64,000 bases of DNA, from NCBI GenBank assembly GCA_026002935.1, contig BPGH01000001.1, forward strand, positions 1,041,965 to 1,105,964, written 5' to 3'. Origin of the DNA: Acidimicrobiia bacterium (GTDB taxonomy: Bacteria > Actinomycetota > Acidimicrobiia > IMCC26256 > PALSA-610). A program made the translations under genes and the position numbers. This document shows positions 61,830 to 64,000 of this stretch, piece after piece. How positions within the stretch are numbered: the stretch's first letter is position 1; each line of letters begins with the position of its first letter. The notes beneath the pieces were generated by a model. That model was not told where the DNA came from. It saw only the letters and a list, made by a program, of their open reading frames with translations, and ran no database searches.

Positions 61830-62312
61830 GTGCCGCACCCCGTGGTCGCCGACGCGCTCTCCCGCCGGCGGCACGGCGCCGCCCCCACCGCCCACACCGG
61901 CGGCATCGAGGCCGCGCTCGCCGGCAGCCGGCTGTTCGCGCCGTGCTCCCGGCGCGAGCTGCGGGCGGTGTCGAGGGTCGCGACGGTGCGCTCGATCCCC
62001 CGCGGCACCTATCTGATGCACGAGGGCGACCCGGGGCGCACGATGTACGTGATCCTGAGCGGACAGGTCCGCGTCACGCGCAAGGGCCGGAAGGTCGCGG
62101 TGCTGGGACCGGGCGACACGGTGGGCGAGCTCGCGGTGATCAGTCCCGGGCCCCGGACGGCGACCGTCTACGCCGACACCGACCTCGAGGTCGCCGAGAT
62201 CGCCAAGCGCGACTTCGGCGCCCTGGTCGACGAGGTGCCCGCCTTCGCCCGCAAGCTGCTCGAGGCGCTCGCCGAGCGCGTCCGGGAGCTCGACCGCCGC
62301 GTGTTCGCGTGA
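61830..62312 (+). CDS. Stand-alone cyclic-nucleotide-binding domain protein
   Basis: GTG 61830 gives 160 residues made of one cNMP-binding beta-roll: LFAPCSRRELRAVSRVATVRSIPRGTYLMHEGDPGRTMYVILSGQVRVTRKGRKVAVLGPGDTVGELAVISPGPRTATVYADTDLEVAEIAKRDFGALV. GELAVISPGPRTATV corresponds to the phosphate-binding cassette (usually GE-x6-RxA). There is no DNA-binding domain at the C-terminus, so it is not a CRP regulator. It may regulate a partner protein. It is convergent with the LLM gene at 62346. Confidence 0.85.
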   Translation: MPHPVVADALSRRRHGAAPTAHTGGIEAALAGSRLFAPCSRRELRAVSRVATVRSIPRGTYLMHEGDPGRTMYVILSGQVRVTRKGRKVAVLGPGDTVGELAVISPGPRTATVYADTDLEVAEIAKRDFGALVDEVPAFARKLLEALAERVRELDRRVFA

Positions 62313-62345
62313 TGTCCGCGTGAGCGCGGTCGTCTCCGGGCCGGC

Positions 62346-63173
62346 TCAGCCGAACTCGGGCATCACCTGCTCGGCGAACGCCGCGACGAGCTCCCGCCCC
62401 TGGGCCGGCCAGCCGCACACGAGGTAACCGACCCCGGCGTCGCGCATCGCCTCGGCGTTGCGCCGGGCCTCGTCGAGCCCCTCCGACAACGACAGCGACG
62501 ACGCCCGGACGATGGCACGCGGGTCGCGCCCGGCCTGCTCGGCGAGCTCGTCGATGCGGCGCGACAGGGCCGCGATCTGCGCCGCGTCTCCCCACGCGTG
62601 CCATGCGTCCGCCCACTTCGCGACGAGCGGCAGCGTGCGGCGCGTACCGTTGCCCCCGATCCAGATCGGGGGCCGGGGCCGCTGCACGGGGAGGGGGCGC
62701 ACCTGCGCGTCCTGCAGCGTGACGTGGCGGCCCGAGTAGGAGACACGCTCACCGGTCATGAGCCGCGTGACGATCTCGAGGGTGTCCTCGAGGAGGTCGA
62801 ACCGCTCGCCGGTCGGCGGGAACGGGATCCCGAGCGCGCGGTGCTCGCGCTCGAACCAGGCGGCGCCGAGCGCGAGGTCGAGGCGGCCGTGCGAGGCGTG
62901 GTCGACGGTGACCGCCTGGATCGCGAGCACCGACGGGTGCCGGTAGGTGACCCCGGTGACCAGCAGCCCGAGCCGGATGCGGGTCGTCGCCGAGGCCAGC
63001 GCCGCGAGCGTCGTCATCCCCTCGAAGCACTCGCCCGGCCCCTCGCCGTACATGGGCTGGAAGTGGTCGAAGCCCCACGCGCCCTCGAATCCGAGCTCCT
63101 CGACGAACCGGACACGCGAGACGAGCTCGTCCCACGGCATCCGCTGCTGGGCGACGTCGATCCCGAAGCGCAT
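62346..63173 (-). CDS. LLM-class F420-dependent oxidoreductase
   Basis: A 275-residue luciferase-like monooxygenase-fold protein starting at ATG 63173: MRFGIDVAQQRMPWDELVSRV, LGFEGAWGFDHFQPMYGEGPGECFEGMTTLAALASATTRIRLGLLVTGVTYRHPSVLA, FDLLEDTLEIVTRLMTGE, PIWIGGNGTRRTLPLVAKWADAWHAWG. Matches the F420-type subgroup of the family (TIGR03560-like). Substrate not known. Confidence 0.92.
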   Translation of the reverse strand: MRFGIDVAQQRMPWDELVSRVRFVEELGFEGAWGFDHFQPMYGEGPGECFEGMTTLAALASATTRIRLGLLVTGVTYRHPSVLAIQAVTVDHASHGRLDLALGAAWFEREHRALGIPFPPTGERFDLLEDTLEIVTRLMTGERVSYSGRHVTLQDAQVRPLPVQRPRPPIWIGGNGTRRTLPLVAKWADAWHAWGDAAQIAALSRRIDELAEQAGRDPRAIVRASSLSLSEGLDEARRNAEAMRDAGVGYLVCGWPAQGRELVAAFAEQVMPEFG

Positions 63174-63301
63174 GGCGCGCACCGTACCAATCGGGCCCGG
63201 CGGCGCGGCGCCGGGGGTCGCCACCCGCGCCGCTTGCCACGGTGCACGCCGATCGCGGAACCTGAGCGGGTCCGGACCGCGGCTCGGAGAGGGGGTCCGC
63301 C

Positions 63302-63631
63302 TTGCCGGTCGGCGACGACGGCCGCCCCGACCCGCGGGGGGCCGGGGAACACGACAGCACGGTCGTGCACGCGCCCGGCGTGCTCGTGCGGCGGACCCCG
63401 TGGTCGGTGGTCGCGCTCGGCCCCGACGCGCCGGAGGCCGTCGTCCTGCGGGACGGCGCCGTCGAGGTGTGGGACGCGTTCGCAACGCCCGCGCGCGTCG
63501 CCGACGTCGCCGCCCGCGTCGCGACCGCGCGCGGCGCGACCGTCGCGGCCGTGTCGGGCGAGGTCGTGGAGGCCGTCCGCCGCCTCGTCGGCGCCGGAGT
63601 GCTGCACGTGGTGACCGACGGGGCGCGATGA
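63302..63631 (+). CDS. PqqD-like small protein
   Basis: TTG 63302, after a GAGGGGG site, gives 109 residues. VLVRRTPWSVVALGPDAPEAVVLRDGAVEVWDAFATPARVADVAARVATARG and EVVEAVRRLVGAGVLHVV follow the PqqD pattern (V-W-D...V-A...GVL). Such RRE-type proteins bind precursor peptides in RiPP pathways or occur in polysaccharide/nucleotidyltransferase loci. The stop overlaps the next start by four bases. The exact start is uncertain. Confidence 0.7.
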   Translation: MPVGDDGRPDPRGAGEHDSTVVHAPGVLVRRTPWSVVALGPDAPEAVVLRDGAVEVWDAFATPARVADVAARVATARGATVAAVSGEVVEAVRRLVGAGVLHVVTDGAR

Positions 63632-64000
63632 GCGCCTCGGCCGCCTGGTTCGCCCGGGTCGTCGCGGCGCACGGCCTCCCGGGGGCCGGCCGCGCGCGGG
63701 CGCCGGGGGCGGCGCCGGCGTTCGCCGAGCTCCTCGCGGTCGCGACGCGCGAGGGCATGACCGGCCTGCTGTGCCGCGCGATCGACGCGGGCGCGGTCGA
63801 GGCCGACGGCGCGCAGCGGGAGCGGGCGCGCCGGGTGCACGAGGACGCGCTGGCCCGCGACCTGCGCCTCGAACGGCTGGCGGTGCGCACGAGCACGCTC
63901 CTGGCGGCCGAGGGCGTCGCGCACCGGGTGCTCAAGGGCCCGGTCGTCGCCCGCGTGGCGTACGAGGCGCCCGACCTGCGGTCGTTCCGTGACGTGGACG
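63628..64000 (+). CDS. Nucleotidyltransferase-family protein (NTP_transf_5-like), N-terminal part
   Basis: The ATG at 63628 overlaps the PqqD-like stop. The visible 124 residues read LLAVATREGMTGLLCRAIDAG ... LRLERLAVRTSTLLAAEGVAHRVLKGPVVARVAYEAPDLRSFRDVDV, which matches the NTP_transf_5 family pattern (KGP...Y...P..R...D.D). The final acidic pair is the start of the catalytic D-x-D. The gene runs off the right edge. PqqD plus NTP_transf_5 is common near lasso-peptide or polysaccharide loci, so a biosynthetic cluster may lie downstream. Confidence 0.75.
   Translation, partial: MSASAAWFARVVAAHGLPGAGRARAPGAAPAFAELLAVATREGMTGLLCRAIDAGAVEADGAQRERARRVHEDALARDLRLERLAVRTSTLLAAEGVAHRVLKGPVVARVAYEAPDLRSFRDVD

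Noticed and set aside
61830..62312. cNMP protein as the regulator for the CRP-type site at 19449
   Set aside because: It has no DNA-binding domain.
1..64000. tRNA, rRNA, insertion sequence or prophage genes
   Set aside because: No tRNA-like cloverleaf, rRNA block, transposase, integrase or phage structural protein could be recognised on either strand.

Overview
The window is a very GC-rich chromosome segment (most third codon positions are G or C) with short intergenic gaps, many 4-base ATGA/GTGA start/stop overlaps and frequent GTG starts. Gene content points to an actinobacterium: a Tad/Flp pilus locus, F420-type luciferase-like oxidoreductases, an ECF sigma factor with an RskA-like anti-sigma factor, a PafB/PafC-like WYL pair, LigD-type polymerases and MMPL transport. 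A lineage such as Acidimicrobiia would fit, but that is inference. No rRNA, tRNA, CRISPR array, phage or insertion sequence was seen.

Layout: 1-5659 is the end of a Tad pilus operon (CpaB tail, CpaE, TadA, TadB, TadC, zinc-ribbon protein). 5942-16965 is mostly housekeeping or catabolic (amidase, methyltransferase, CBS protein, Baeyer-Villiger-type monooxygenase, LigD phosphoesterase-polymerase, Tat-type amidohydrolase, DUF445, EAL-CBS protein). 17112-19298 is an ECF sigma/anti-sigma/lipoprotein cluster, separated from an MMPL transporter by a perfect CRP-type palindrome. 21972-26580 is the most striking part: a leftward manganese-homeostasis locus. Two leaders have the conserved ends of the yybP-ykoY Mn2+ riboswitch. 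One precedes a small Arg-rich ORF and a PMR1-like P-type ATPase, the other a small Arg-rich ORF and a PGPGW membrane protein. In both, the 3' strand of the closing helix P1 can instead pair with the Shine-Dalgarno sequence, which suggests a translational ON switch.

26677-36595 holds a methyltransferase, a large STAND-type ATPase, an aldehyde dehydrogenase, a HTH/nucleotidyltransferase toxin-antitoxin-like pair, a WYL regulator divergent from a flavin-type protein, and a TetR regulator in front of a membrane glycosyltransferase. WYL, TetR and HTH genes each have a perfect palindrome at their start. 36657-41076 is a four-gene protease/MoxR/DUF58/VWA operon. 44919-53395 groups nucleic-acid functions: HNH endonuclease, PafC-like and PafB-like regulators, ADP-ribosylglycohydrolase, NERD protein, UvrD-type helicase and a second LigD-type polymerase. 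A 13-bp tandem repeat fills the whole gap between the last two. 53649-63173 has a PAS-GAF-GGDEF-EAL protein, a secreted esterase-like protein and several oxidoreductases. The right edge opens a PqqD-like/nucleotidyltransferase locus that continues outside.

Caution: at least ten genes (tadB, zinc ribbon, ligD, MMPL, P-type ATPase, STAND ATPase, glycosyltransferase, VWA, PPOX and probably others) are split by single-base frameshifts although the conserved domains continue in the next frame. The simplest reading is residual indel error in the assembly, so these are reported as whole genes with the break points given.
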